From: Pseudomonas sp. VD-NE ins
GTDB taxonomy: Bacteria; Pseudomonadota; Gammaproteobacteria; Pseudomonadales; Pseudomonadaceae
Direction: 5' to 3'
Assembly: GCF_031882575.1 (NCBI RefSeq)
Contig: NZ_CP134772.1
Location: forward strand, 80,001-144,000
DNA: 64,000 nucleotides
Of the stretch, positions 1-10,456 are shown piece by piece. The notes under the pieces were generated by a model, which saw nothing but the letters and a program-made list of their open reading frames with translations, made no database searches and was not told the DNA's origin. Position 1 is the stretch's first letter; every line of letters begins with the position of its first letter. The translations under genes and the position numbers were made by a program.

Positions 1-1702
<1,702 letters not shown>

Positions 1703-1868
1703 TATAACACCCAAGCAATTTGCGTCGAAGAGACCAGATTGCGGTGTGTGAAGACGAAACGAACCGAAAGTTCGACTGCACTTGAAAAAGCAGCACAAAA
1801 CACCGAAAGCTGTCACATACCCAATTTGCTGAAGCGAGGCCAACTGGCCACGACTCAGTACCCGAATT

Positions 1869-1984
1869 TCTTGACGACCATAGAGCGTTGGAACCACCTG
1901 ATCCCATCCCGAACTCAGCAGTGAAACGATGCATCGCCGATGGTAGTGTGGGGTTTCCCCATGTGAGAGTAGGTCATCGTCAAG
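1869..1984 (+). rRNA. rrf: 5S ribosomal RNA, first copy
   Basis: A typical Pseudomonas 5S rRNA, recognised by TTGACGACCATAGAGCGTTGG at the start, the conserved CCCGAACTCAG loop, and a 3' end that pairs with the 5' end. It lies about 165 bases after the 23S gene in the normal rrn order and is followed at once by an intrinsic terminator. Confidence 0.96.
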
Positions 1985-1995
1985 ATTAAATTCCG

Positions 1996-2030
1996 AAACC
2001 CCAATTGCGAAAGCAGTTGGGGTTTTGTTT
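1996..2030 (+). terminator. Intrinsic terminator after first 5S rRNA
   Basis: A hairpin with arms AAACCCCAATTGC and GCAGTTGGGGTTT around a GAAA loop is followed by a T-rich run. There is one G-T wobble. It would end the main rRNA transcript, yet a second 5S gene lies beyond it. Confidence 0.85.
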
Positions 2031-2088
2031 TAGTAGAAGTATCCGTTTTTGCTGGCTTGTTACCGTGTTGACAGGCCAGATACAGAAT

Positions 2089-2204
2089 TTCTTGACGACC
2101 ATAGAGCGTTGGAACCACCTGATCCCATCCCGAACTCAGCAGTGAAACGATGCATCGCCGATGGTAGTGTGGGGTTTCCCCATGTGAGAGTAGGTCATCG
2201 TCAA
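2089..2204 (+). rRNA. rrf: 5S ribosomal RNA, second tandem copy
   Basis: The body is identical by eye to the copy 220 bases upstream and runs in the same direction. The preceding spacer differs, so only the gene and its immediate 3' flank are duplicated. No clear promoter of its own is visible between the copies; expression probably needs read-through of the first terminator. Confidence 0.95.
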
Positions 2205-2216
2205 GATTGAATTCCG

Positions 2217-2256
2217 AAACCCCTGTCTGCTAACGCAGACAGGGGTTTTGTTATTT
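2217..2256 (+). terminator. Intrinsic terminator after second 5S rRNA
   Basis: A strong hairpin with arms AAACCCCTGTCTGC and GCAGACAGGGGTTT and a four-base loop is followed by TTTTGTTATTT. It resembles the first 5S terminator in position and layout but has a different stem sequence. Confidence 0.88.
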
Positions 2257-2277
2257 CAGGGCATGTAAAACCAATCA

Positions 2278-3456
2278 TCAAAGTGCTTTGCGTGCCTTGC
2301 TGATACGTCGAGCCTGCCATTTGCGCCACCAGATGTAGACGCCAGTACCTGACAACCCCGCAATCAAAACACCCAACACCGCGATCATTACTTGCCCTGT
2401 AACCCCAATGATCCGTCCTCCGTGTATCGGTAACTGCAACCGGTAAAACTGTTCCCCTAACGTCCCCTGTCCTGCGATCTCCTGCCCTAACAAGCGCCCA
2501 TCCGTACCATGAAAGAACAACCAGGATTTGCCATGTGCTTCAGTGTCGTGCTGCCCGAATCCTGCGCCGTAGAAGTTGTGCTCAAAGCTGTAATACAACT
2601 CGCCGATCGCCGCTGTCAGTCCTAACCGTTTCCCTTCCTGTAACGCCCTCTCGTACGCTTGTTGATAACTCAATTGCGTCACCCCCAACTGTGAAGGAGG
2701 CAATCGCCCTCGGGCCTCATAGACGCTGGGTTCTATCGGTGAAAACAATGAAACCGCAGGTTTGAATACTTGGCTCGGTAAGTTCATCGCCACACTGCTC
2801 ACGGCAATCGGCAGTAGCAACAACCATAGCCACAATCCCCCGGCGCGATGCAGGTCGAAGTTGAGCCGGTAGGCATGCCCACCCTTGATCTTCCACGCGG
2901 TCGACCACTTCTTCCAGAACGGCTTGCCACGCGGCAACGTCAGCCAAAGCGCAACGAAACAATCAATCACCCAGGCAACGGCAACCAACCCCATCAATAA
3001 CAATCCCCAGTTTCCTGGCAACGTCAGGTTGTAGTGAAACTCAAGAATGAACGGGATAAAATTTTCTCGCTGAAAACAACACTCACCCCAATACCGCTGG
3101 CCCTTTTGCTCCGCACTCACCGGGTCCAGATAGAACACCTGATTACGTTCATCGAACGGCTTCCCGGTTGCCGGATCATTACGCGGAACCATCGCCAGCA
3201 ATGCCGTATGCCCCGCCTCATGCGGATACTCCATGTACCAGACCTGCAGCTTTGGATGCGCTGATTGCACCGCATCAACCAATTCGCCCGGCGACATTCG
3301 AGAACCCTGCGCATAGGCAGAGTAAAACTCCGGGTTCAACCATTCATCCAGTTCATGATTGAACGCCAGAATGCTCCCGGTAATCCCTGCCATCAGCAAA
3401 AAAACTGCCGTCGCCAGGCCGATATAGCGGTGCAACAAGACCAAAAAAGCACGCAT
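2278..3456 (-). CDS. PepSY-domain inner-membrane protein, likely siderophore-iron reductase
   Basis: A 392-residue PepSY_TM (PiuB-like) membrane protein. It begins with a TM segment (LLHRYIGLATAVFLLMAG, about residues 7-25) containing the typical first His. Further membrane spans lie near 150-170 and 205-225 and at the C-terminus (VTGQVMIAVLGVLIAGLSG). The FDLHRAGGLWLW motif near 200 is characteristic of the family. A basic tail follows the last span. It lies directly downstream of a TonB-dependent siderophore receptor on the same strand, and relatives in such positions (FoxB-type) are linked to reduction of ferric siderophores in the inner membrane or periplasm. That role is inferred from family and place. 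The ATG at 3456 fits the first TM segment. Confidence 0.85.
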   Translation of the reverse strand: MRAFLVLLHRYIGLATAVFLLMAGITGSILAFNHELDEWLNPEFYSAYAQGSRMSPGELVDAVQSAHPKLQVWYMEYPHEAGHTALLAMVPRNDPATGKPFDERNQVFYLDPVSAEQKGQRYWGECCFQRENFIPFILEFHYNLTLPGNWGLLLMGLVAVAWVIDCFVALWLTLPRGKPFWKKWSTAWKIKGGHAYRLNFDLHRAGGLWLWLLLLPIAVSSVAMNLPSQVFKPAVSLFSPIEPSVYEARGRLPPSQLGVTQLSYQQAYERALQEGKRLGLTAAIGELYYSFEHNFYGAGFGQHDTEAHGKSWLFFHGTDGRLLGQEIAGQGTLGEQFYRLQLPIHGGRIIGVTGQVMIAVLGVLIAGLSGTGVYIWWRKWQARRISKARKAL

Positions 3457-3478
3457 GAGAATTTCCCCTCAGAAACGA

Positions 3479-3516
3479 CAAAGCCAGCCGCTGAACCGTC
3501 AGGGGCTGGCTTTTTT
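3479..3516. terminator. Hairpin between receptor and PepSY genes
   Basis: An inverted repeat (AAAGCCAGCC and GGCTGGCTTT) separates the two minus-strand genes. The longer T run is on the plus-strand side, so on the transcribed minus strand it is a GC-rich stem with only a short U tail. It may attenuate rather than stop transcription into the PepSY gene. Confidence 0.5.
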
Positions 3517-3534
3517 ATGCACAGGACAAAAGGC

Positions 3535-6039
3535 TTAGAACTGGTAGCTGACCGTTGCCGCCACGTTGCGCTCTTCGCCCATGTAGCAGAAGTTCAGGCT
3601 CGCGCAGGAAGCAACGTAGGACTCGTTGGTCAGGTTGTTCGCGTTCAGACGCACATCGACGCCCTTCAAGCCGACCTTGCTCAAGTCATAACCAATCGAG
3701 GCATCGAATAATGTGTAGGAAGGTACCTTCAGGGTGTTTTCCGCATCGGCCCAGCTGTAGCCGACATAACGCACGCCGCCGCCCAGTCGCAGGCCATCGA
3801 GTGCCGCGCTGTCGAACTTGTAGTCCGCCCACAACGACGCCATATGACGTGGCGCCTGCGTTGGTGAGTTGCCCTTGTTCTCGATCACATTGGTCGGTGT
3901 GCTCAACGTGCTGACCATCGATTTCGAATATTCGATATCGGTGAAGGTATAACTGCCGAGGACTTTGAGGTTATCGGTCAACTGCATGTGCGCTTCCAGT
4001 TCCAGACCTTGGGAACGCACAGCACCGACCGCGCGATAGAAGTTTTCCTGCGGCAGTTTGGTCGCCAGGTTCTCCTGATCGATGCGGAACAGCGACGCGG
4101 TGAACAGGTTGTCAGTACCTGGCGGCTGATACTTCAAACCGACTTCCCACTGTGTGCCGTCGGTAGGTGCCAGCGGATTACCAGCGCTGTCAGCATAGGA
4201 GTTCGGGTTAAACGACTCGGAGTAACTGATGTACGGCGCCAAGCCGTTATCAAACAGGTACAACGCACCGGCACGGCCAGTGAGCTTGGTGCGGCGATCA
4301 TTGATCTCTGTGCCAACCGGACGTCCGGCTTCAGCGATACGGTTTTCGTCCGAAGTCTCGACCCAGTCCTGACGCAAGCCCAGCGAGAAGCGCCACTTGT
4401 CCATCTCGATCAAATCTTGCAGGTAAACCCCGGTCTGTTCCAAGCGCCGCAGGTAACTGGTCTTGCCATACATATCTATGGCTGAGTTGCCGTACACCGG
4501 ATTGAACGCATTGATCGGTGCAAGACCGCCACTGGTCCAGTCGACCACGGTTTTACGCCGCTGATAATCCGCGCCCATCAGCACCGTATGTTTGGTTGCG
4601 CCGGTGAAAAATTCGGCCTGAAGCATGTTATCGACGATAAACGCATGCAGACGCTCATCACCGCCGGTGTAGTAGCGGTTCAGCTCATTGCTGGTCGGAG
4701 AGGTCCAGCCATAGGCGTAGACCTGATCCATGTTCACTTTGGAGTCGAGGTAGCGGAAATTCTGCCTTGCGGTGAAAACATCGTTGAAGCGATGTTCAAA
4801 CTGATAACCGAACGATTGCTGATCACGCGAATAACCATCGATGCCCGGCTCGCCTTCGAAGAAATGCGGCGAGATACGGTTGCCATTGCGCTGATGAATG
4901 GTGCCGTCGGCCGGTACACCGCCGTGGTAGCCGCCATCCGGATCGTGTTGCAGATAAGCCTGTAGCGTCAGCGAGGTGTCTTCATTGAAATCGATGCTGA
5001 GGGTCGGTGCGAGGGCGAAGCGTTTTTCCTTGTTGTGGTCGAATTGCGTGTCGGACTGATCCGTTAACCCGGTCAGCCGATAGGCAATACGCTTGTCGTC
5101 ATCGACCGGGCCGCTGAAATCAAAACCGACTCCACGCTGACCCTGGGTGCCAACCGTGGCTTGTACTTGATGGTAAGCCTCGTACAGCGGTTTCTTGCTG
5201 GTCAGTGCCACCAGGCCGCCCGGCGAACTGCGGCCATACAGCACCGACGAGGGTCCCTTGAGAATGTCCACGCGCTCAAGGAAATATGGGTCGACTTGCA
5301 TGGTGCTGTAAGTACCGCTGTCGCCCATCGACTTGAGGCCGTCGAGATAGATGTTGTCCACCGAGCCATCGTTGAAACCGCGCATGGCCACATAGTCGTA
5401 ACGATGGGTGGCGCCATAGGGGTTGGTCAGCACGCCCGGGGTGTAGCGCATTGCCTGCGAAACGGTCTGCGAGCCCTGGTCGTCCATCTGCTCGCGAGTG
5501 ACCACCGACACGCTTTGCGAGGTTTCCAGTAGCGCCGTACTGGTTTTGGTGGCGATCTGGCTGTGGGTGGCGTTATAACCGTCCATGCTGCCCAACGCAT
5601 TACCGAGGGCAAAACCTTTGATGTCGGTGGTCGGCAAGGCCAGCGCTTCGCTCTCAGCGAGCGGGCGCAGGATGTAACTGCTGCCGTCCTGACTAACCGA
5701 TTCCATACCGGAGCCACCGAGCAAATGGCTCAACGCCTGATCGGTCGAATATTCACCCTGTACGCCCGGTGATTGCCGGCCTTGAGTCTGCTGCGGGGTC
5801 ATCGACAACGTGATGCCGGCCTGACGGGCAAACTGATTCAGCGCCTCGCCGAGAGGGCCCGCAGCCACGTTGTAGCGGTGGCTGAGTTCACTGCCAGCGG
5901 GAGTCACCGCCATGCTCAAAGCAGGCATCACACCAACGCCCAGTGCCGTCGAAAATAGCGCAGCGCGAACGGCGTGGCGCAACAGGCCAGATTCGGCAAT
6001 GGAATTCGGAGAGTTCTTACAGGTGGCGCGGACAGTCAT
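3535..6039 (-). CDS. TonB-dependent siderophore receptor with signalling domain
   Basis: An 834-residue outer-membrane receptor. A signal peptide covers about residues 1-45. A short secretin/TonB (STN) signalling domain follows at about 55-115 (YNVAAGPLGEALNQFARQAGI), then the plug at about 165-275 (SVSVVTREQMDDQG, KGPSSVLYGRSSPGG), then a beta-barrel ending in the usual aromatic residue (VSYQF). The C-terminal CASLNFCYMGEERN segment is typical of hydroxamate (FhuA/FoxA-like) receptors, so a hydroxamate xenosiderophore is the best guess for the ligand. The STN domain means it signals through the FecR-like protein encoded 88 bases upstream, which controls the adjacent sigma factor. The ATG at 6039 precedes a clear signal peptide. 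The substrate cannot be settled from sequence. Confidence 0.93.
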   Translation of the reverse strand: MTVRATCKNSPNSIAESGLLRHAVRAALFSTALGVGVMPALSMAVTPAGSELSHRYNVAAGPLGEALNQFARQAGITLSMTPQQTQGRQSPGVQGEYSTDQALSHLLGGSGMESVSQDGSSYILRPLAESEALALPTTDIKGFALGNALGSMDGYNATHSQIATKTSTALLETSQSVSVVTREQMDDQGSQTVSQAMRYTPGVLTNPYGATHRYDYVAMRGFNDGSVDNIYLDGLKSMGDSGTYSTMQVDPYFLERVDILKGPSSVLYGRSSPGGLVALTSKKPLYEAYHQVQATVGTQGQRGVGFDFSGPVDDDKRIAYRLTGLTDQSDTQFDHNKEKRFALAPTLSIDFNEDTSLTLQAYLQHDPDGGYHGGVPADGTIHQRNGNRISPHFFEGEPGIDGYSRDQQSFGYQFEHRFNDVFTARQNFRYLDSKVNMDQVYAYGWTSPTSNELNRYYTGGDERLHAFIVDNMLQAEFFTGATKHTVLMGADYQRRKTVVDWTSGGLAPINAFNPVYGNSAIDMYGKTSYLRRLEQTGVYLQDLIEMDKWRFSLGLRQDWVETSDENRIAEAGRPVGTEINDRRTKLTGRAGALYLFDNGLAPYISYSESFNPNSYADSAGNPLAPTDGTQWEVGLKYQPPGTDNLFTASLFRIDQENLATKLPQENFYRAVGAVRSQGLELEAHMQLTDNLKVLGSYTFTDIEYSKSMVSTLSTPTNVIENKGNSPTQAPRHMASLWADYKFDSAALDGLRLGGGVRYVGYSWADAENTLKVPSYTLFDASIGYDLSKVGLKGVDVRLNANNLTNESYVASCASLNFCYMGEERNVAATVSYQF

Positions 6040-6127
6040 TGTAGGTTTCCGTAGGAAGTCGCAAACGCTTGAGTTGAAGTGCTTACTGACTAAGCCGGAC
6101 CCGCTGCGAAAACCCGCCAGAATAATT

Positions 6128-7129
6128 TCAAGCGACGCGCTCCAGCGTCACCCACCAACGCGTGCGATAGCGCAATTGCACCGGCAACGTCTGCGGCAGA
6201 ATCGCCAATAGCTTGTCGGTGTCTTCCAGACGGAATACGCCGGACAGGCGCAGGTCCGCCACTTCCGGCGCGCAATTCAGAAAGCCCTGACGATAACGGC
6301 TGACTTCGCTGAGGAAATCACCCAGACGCATATTGCGCGTGACGATCAAGCCATCGACCCAAGCGCCAGCGTCCATGTCCAGCGTCGGGGCCGGGCGGAC
6401 CTGGTGATGGTCGATCAGATAACTCTGCCCGGCGAGTGCTTCTACCGAGGTGCCGCCGGAGTGGATGGCAACCTGGCCATGGGTGACGCTGAGCCGCGTG
6501 CAGTCATTGTCCTGACGCAGGATGAATCGGGCATCGAGGGGCTCATAAGTCCCGTGACGATTTTGTACCCGCAGCGGCCGATCAGACGGCGCGCCCTCGT
6601 CGGAGCCGCCACAGGTGACGATGATCTCGCCGCGGGTCAGTTTGATTAGCCGCTGCTGCGCGGTGTAATCGAGATCCACCGCACTGGCGGTGTTGAGTTC
6701 GATCCGCGTGCCATCCGGCAACTGGAAGCCGCGCCGCTCGCCAGTTGCCGTAGCGTAATCGGCGTTCCATTGCTGCCAAGCGGCAGTGTCCTTGGCCAGC
6801 CATGCAGCGGAGCCCATCAGCAATGCGCCAGACAATAGCTTCAACGCCTGTCGCCGGCCCAAACCCTGCGCACTGTTTTCCAGTGTATTGAATGCCACGT
6901 GCGCGCCGGGCACCGCGCGTAGATTGTTGCTCAGTTCGGCTTGCAGCGACTGCACCCGTTGCCAGGCCAGTTCATGCTCATGGTGTTCGGCACGCCACTG
7001 TTCGCACTGGCGATTCAACCGCGAATTGCCATGGTTATTGCGCAGGCGCAGCAGCCAATGAATGGCTTGTTTGACCACTTGTTGCTGAGGCTCGGCGCGG
7101 CGACCGAGTGCGGCGTTATCCACAGGCAT
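6128..7129 (-). CDS. FecR-family anti-sigma regulator
   Basis: A 333-residue inner-membrane regulator. The cytoplasmic N-terminal DUF4880-like part (HWLLRLRNN... QCEQWRAEHHEHELAWQRV, about 24-60) binds the sigma factor. One hydrophobic segment lies at about 93-112 (LKLLSGALLMGSAAWLA), preceded by twin arginines. The periplasmic FecR domain (LPDGTRIELNTASAV) contacts the receptor STN domain. The ATG at 7129 overlaps the stop of the sigma gene (ATGA), which fixes the start; the frame stays open upstream but that extension lies inside the sigma gene. Translational coupling keeps the sigma/anti-sigma ratio fixed. The role is known for the family; the partners are inferred from adjacency. Confidence 0.92.
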   Translation of the reverse strand: MPVDNAALGRRAEPQQQVVKQAIHWLLRLRNNHGNSRLNRQCEQWRAEHHEHELAWQRVQSLQAELSNNLRAVPGAHVAFNTLENSAQGLGRRQALKLLSGALLMGSAAWLAKDTAAWQQWNADYATATGERRGFQLPDGTRIELNTASAVDLDYTAQQRLIKLTRGEIIVTCGGSDEGAPSDRPLRVQNRHGTYEPLDARFILRQDNDCTRLSVTHGQVAIHSGGTSVEALAGQSYLIDHHQVRPAPTLDMDAGAWVDGLIVTRNMRLGDFLSEVSRYRQGFLNCAPEVADLRLSGVFRLEDTDKLLAILPQTLPVQLRYRTRWWVTLERVA

Positions 7130-7629
7130 CAGCTTTCGTACCGCAGCACATAACAGTGATACAGCGCATCGGCGACATAACGTTCCACCGAACGCAACGA
7201 CAGTCCCATCTGCTCGGCAATCTGCTTGTGGGTCAAACCTTCGCACTGCGCCAGCAGAAACGCCTGACGCACTTTCGGCTTCAGTCCTTCAAGCATGCGC
7301 GCGATGCTTTCCAGAAGCTCGATCACCAGCGCCCGGGCTTCGGCGCTTGGCGTTTCGGCTTCGGGTAAATGAGCGATGGTTTCCAGATAAGCGCGTTCGA
7401 TTTCTTCGCGGCGCCAATGGTCGATCACCAACCCACGAGCGATGGTCCGCAGGAAGGCACGCGGCGCCTTGAGTTCGAGGCGTTCGGTGCGCTGCAGCAG
7501 ACGGACAAAGGTGTCCTGAGCCAGATCTGCGGCATCCGCCGCATTGCCCAGCCGTGCGCGCAGCCAAGCGTTAAGCCAGCCGTGATGACTACTGTAAAGC
7601 GCCTGTACTGCAAACTCAGGTGAGGACAT
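7129..7629 (-). CDS. FecI-family (ECF) RNA polymerase sigma factor
   Basis: An iron-starvation ECF sigma factor of 166 residues. Region 2 includes DLAQDTFVRLL and FLRTIARGLVIDHWRR; region 4 includes LEGLKPKVRQAFLLAQCEGLTHKQIAEQMGLSLRSVERYV with the helix-turn-helix. It should transcribe the downstream receptor gene when the siderophore is bound. I use the ATG at 7629. A GTG at 7644 would add five residues but abuts the Fur-box-like site, which normally covers the promoter, so the later start is favoured. No strong ribosome-binding site precedes either. The gene overlaps fecR by the ATGA arrangement. Confidence 0.93.
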   Translation of the reverse strand: MSSPEFAVQALYSSHHGWLNAWLRARLGNAADAADLAQDTFVRLLQRTERLELKAPRAFLRTIARGLVIDHWRREEIERAYLETIAHLPEAETPSAEARALVIELLESIARMLEGLKPKVRQAFLLAQCEGLTHKQIAEQMGLSLRSVERYVADALYHCYVLRYES

Positions 7630-7645
7630 GAACGCGAACGTCACA

Positions 7646-7670
7646 AATGATAATTACTCGCATTGTCATC
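7646..7670 (-). promoter_or_regulatory. Fur-box-like operator upstream of sigma gene
   Basis: The minus strand reads GATGACAATGCGAGTAATTATCATT, containing ATTATCATT and the imperfect partner GACAATGCGAG. This is the usual look of Pseudomonas Fur sites before fecI genes. It predicts iron repression of the sigma-anti-sigma-receptor cluster. Only resemblance to the consensus was judged. Confidence 0.65.
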
Positions 7671-7933
7671 AAGGGTTACCAAATTTGCAACTGCCACCCG
7701 AACATCAGCCCTGAAAAACATCGTGGAGAACGCTCTGGCACGCCGTTCGGCGGGAATCCGCCAGAAATGCCATCCATTTCCCACTCAGCCCTAAGATTTC
7801 TCCGATACGTGCCGACAGACTGGTGAGACATGCGTGCACCAAAGTAGAGCGGCCAGAAGAACGCTGCCTGCGCTGTACATGGAATGTTGCATCCGGAACG
7901 CATCCCCACTTTTCGCATAAGAAGTCCCATGAA

Positions 7934-9814
7934 ATGAATCTCAAGTTCAGCCATAAAATCCTGTTGGCCGCCTCGGGCGTCGTGGTCCTGGCGTTCGCGC
8001 TGTTCACCCTCTACAACGACTACCTGCAGCGAAACACCATTCGCCAGAACCTTCAGTCTTCTGTGCAGCAGGCCGGTGATCTGACCGCCAGCAGCGTACA
8101 GAACTGGATGAGCGGGCGGATTCTGGTGCTGGAAAACCTCGCGCAGAACGTTGCCCATCAGGGTAAGGACGCGGACTTCCCGGGTCTGGTCGATCAACCA
8201 GCGTTCACTTCGAACTTCCAGTTCACCTACGTCGGTCAGGCCAACGGTGTGTTCACCCAACGCCCTGACGCGAAGATGCCTGACGGCTACGACCCGCGTC
8301 AGCGCCCTTGGTACAAGCAAGCCGTGGTAGCTGACAAAACCATGCTGACGCCGCCGTATATGGCTGCTGTCGGCGGGCTGGTGGTGACCATTGCCATGCC
8401 GGTGAAAAAGAACGGCGAACTGCTCGGTGTGGTCGGTGGTGACCTGAGCCTGGAAACTCTGGTGAAGATCATCAACTCGGTGGACTTCGGTGGCCTTGGC
8501 CATGCGTTCCTGGTCAGTGCCGACGGTCAGGTGATCGTCAGCCCGGATAAAGATCAGGTCATGAAAAACCTGAAAGACATCTACCCGAACACCAGCGTGC
8601 GCATCGAGAAGGGCAACCAGAACGTCGTGCTCAACGGTCAGGAACGTATTCTGTCGTTCACTCCGGTCAGCGACCTGCCGAACGCGCAGTGGTACATCGG
8701 TCTGTCGATCGATCGCGACAAGGCCTACGCCGCACTCAGCCAATTCCGTACCTCGGCGTTGATCGCGATGTTTGTCGCCGTGGCCGCCATTGCGCTGCTG
8801 CTGAGCCTGTTGATCAACGTGTTGATGCGTCCGCTGACCACCATGGGCCGCGCGATGCAGGACATCGCTCAGGGTGAAGGCGACCTGACCCGTCGCCTGG
8901 TGGTCGAGAGCAAAGACGAGTTCGGTGAACTGGGCAGCGCCTTCAACCAGTTCGTTGAACGGATCCACGCGTCGATTTCCGAAGTGTCCTCGGCAACCCG
9001 TCATGTGCATGACTTGTCGCAACGGGTGATGGCGTCGTCCAACGCCTCGATCATCGGCTCCGACGAGCAAAGTGCGCGCACCAACAGCGTGGCTGCGGCG
9101 ATCAACGAACTGGGCGCGGCCACTCAGGAAATCGCGCGCAATGCTGCCGATGCTTCGCAGCACGCCAGCGGCGCCAGCGAGCAGGCCGATGACGGTCGTC
9201 AAGTGGTCGAGCAGACGATTCAGGCGATGACCGAGTTGTCGCAGAAGATCAGCCTGTCGTGCACGCAGATCGAAACCCTGAACGCCAGCACCGACAACAT
9301 CGGCCACATCCTCGATGTGATCAAAGGTATTTCGCAGCAAACCAACCTGCTGGCACTTAACGCCGCAATCGAAGCGGCGCGTGCCGGTGAAGCCGGACGT
9401 GGTTTTGCGGTGGTGGCGGATGAGGTGCGTAACCTCGCCCATCGCACCCAGGAATCGGCGGAAGAGATCCACAAGATGATCACCTCGCTGCAGATCGGTT
9501 CGCGCGAAGCGGTGACCACCATGAACGCTAGCCAGGCCTCCAGCGAGCAAAGCGTGGAAGTGGCCAATCAGGCCGGTTTGCGCTTGGTCAGCGTGACTCA
9601 GCGCATTGGTGAAATCGACGGTATGAACCAGTCGGTAGCAGCGGCGACCGAAGAGCAGACCGCCGTGGTGGAAACCCTCAACGTCGACGTTAACCAGATC
9701 AACCTGTTGAACCAGCAGAGCGTGGCCAACCTCAATGAAACGTTGAAGGATTGTGATGCGTTGTCGCAGCAGGCCAATCGCCTGAAGCAACTGGTCGACA
9801 GCTTCAAGATCTGA
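7934..9814 (+). CDS. Methyl-accepting chemotaxis protein, dCache (PctA-like)
   Basis: A 626-residue chemoreceptor. An N-terminal TM ([20 protein letters not shown], about 7-27) and a second TM at about 277-297 ([20 protein letters not shown]) bracket a periplasmic dCache_1 domain. HAMP follows ([22 protein letters not shown]), then the signalling hairpin ([35 protein letters not shown]). It resembles amino-acid receptors of the PctA/B/C group, keeping [11 protein letters not shown] and VVGGDLSL, but the expected YVD of the ligand motif reads YMA here. The substrate may therefore differ. The open frame extends 37 codons upstream; the ATG at 7934 ([11 protein letters not shown]) is chosen because the receptor family begins there. 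Confidence 0.93.
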   Translation: MNLKFSHKILLAASGVVVLAFALFTLYNDYLQRNTIRQNLQSSVQQAGDLTASSVQNWMSGRILVLENLAQNVAHQGKDADFPGLVDQPAFTSNFQFTYVGQANGVFTQRPDAKMPDGYDPRQRPWYKQAVVADKTMLTPPYMAAVGGLVVTIAMPVKKNGELLGVVGGDLSLETLVKIINSVDFGGLGHAFLVSADGQVIVSPDKDQVMKNLKDIYPNTSVRIEKGNQNVVLNGQERILSFTPVSDLPNAQWYIGLSIDRDKAYAALSQFRTSALIAMFVAVAAIALLLSLLINVLMRPLTTMGRAMQDIAQGEGDLTRRLVVESKDEFGELGSAFNQFVERIHASISEVSSATRHVHDLSQRVMASSNASIIGSDEQSARTNSVAAAINELGAATQEIARNAADASQHASGASEQADDGRQVVEQTIQAMTELSQKISLSCTQIETLNASTDNIGHILDVIKGISQQTNLLALNAAIEAARAGEAGRGFAVVADEVRNLAHRTQESAEEIHKMITSLQIGSREAVTTMNASQASSEQSVEVANQAGLRLVSVTQRIGEIDGMNQSVAAATEEQTAVVETLNVDVNQINLLNQQSVANLNETLKDCDALSQQANRLKQLVDSFKI

Positions 9815-9843
9815 TTTTTCAGATTGCAGACCGCGTTATCGTT

Positions 9844-9936
9844 CTTCGCGAGCAAGCTCGCTCCCACAGGATTTTTGGTTGAACACAACATGTGTGAACA
9901 CCCAATACCCTGTGGGAGCGAGCTTGCTCGCGAAAG
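9844..9936. repeat. REPIN (paired inverted REP), GAGCAAGCTCGCTCCCAC class
   Basis: Two REP sequences in opposite orientation (CTTCGCGAGCAAGCTCGCTC and its inverse) flank about 38 bases of spacer. The same class recurs at 46605-46671. It sits in the gap between convergent genes and may act as a shared terminator. Confidence 0.9.
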
Positions 9937-9966
9937 CGGTGGTGCAATCACCGCAAAGCCGAAGCC

Positions 9967-10434
9967 TTAAACAAACAGCTTCAGCACATTCCCCATCGCA
10001 TCATCCGCAAACCCCTGCACAAAATCCTTGAACCCCGGCAGCGCCTCTTCACCCCCCGAAGCCGGCTCGGCAATGATCGTCCACGTCGCCCGGGATTTAC
10101 CTGCGCCCAGCGACTCCACATTCATCGCCGCCCACAGATTCGCCACCCCCAACGTGTTGTAAATCGTCGTCCAGGTCATGCTTCGGGCCTGCTCATCGCG
10201 GGAGTTGAGTTGTTCGACCACCACGTTGCCATCCTTGAAGCATTTCTTGCGCAGCGAGGACACGCCCTCACCGGTCATCTCGATGTGCGACAGCGCCGGG
10301 ATGAAACGCTCGAAACCGCCGAAATTGCCGACCACCGCCCAGACTTGCGTAGCGCCCGCCGGCACTTCTACCCAAGATACAACGTGGCAGCCATGCGGAT
10401 TTTTGATCAGGGTGTCCGGTTGCAAATTGCTCAT
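9967..10434 (-). CDS. mgoD: SRPBCC/polyketide-cyclase-like protein, MgoD/PvfD type
   Basis: A 155-residue SRPBCC (START-like) protein: VSWVEVPAGATQVWAVVGNFGGFERFIPAL at the start, a central beta-sheet segment, and the final long helix GFKDFVQGFADDAMGNVLKLFV. It is the last gene of a four-gene minus-strand operon, 22 bases after the NRPS gene, with a good ribosome-binding site (AAGGAGCAACACC then ATG). In mgo/pvf operons the fourth gene encodes just such a polyketide-cyclase-like protein. Its exact step in the pathway is not established; binding or shaping of a reactive intermediate is a guess. The symbol rests on operon order as much as on sequence. Confidence 0.82.
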   Translation of the reverse strand: MSNLQPDTLIKNPHGCHVVSWVEVPAGATQVWAVVGNFGGFERFIPALSHIEMTGEGVSSLRKKCFKDGNVVVEQLNSRDEQARSMTWTTIYNTLGVANLWAAMNVESLGAGKSRATWTIIAEPASGGEEALPGFKDFVQGFADDAMGNVLKLFV

Positions 10435-10456
10435 GGTGTTGCTCCTTTTTGATGGA

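Noticed and set aside
7676..9790. A 704-codon frame antisense to the chemoreceptor gene
   Set aside because: It is a codon-bias shadow: the opposite strand encodes a full chemoreceptor with all domains, while this frame shows only His/Gln/Arg-rich low-information sequence.
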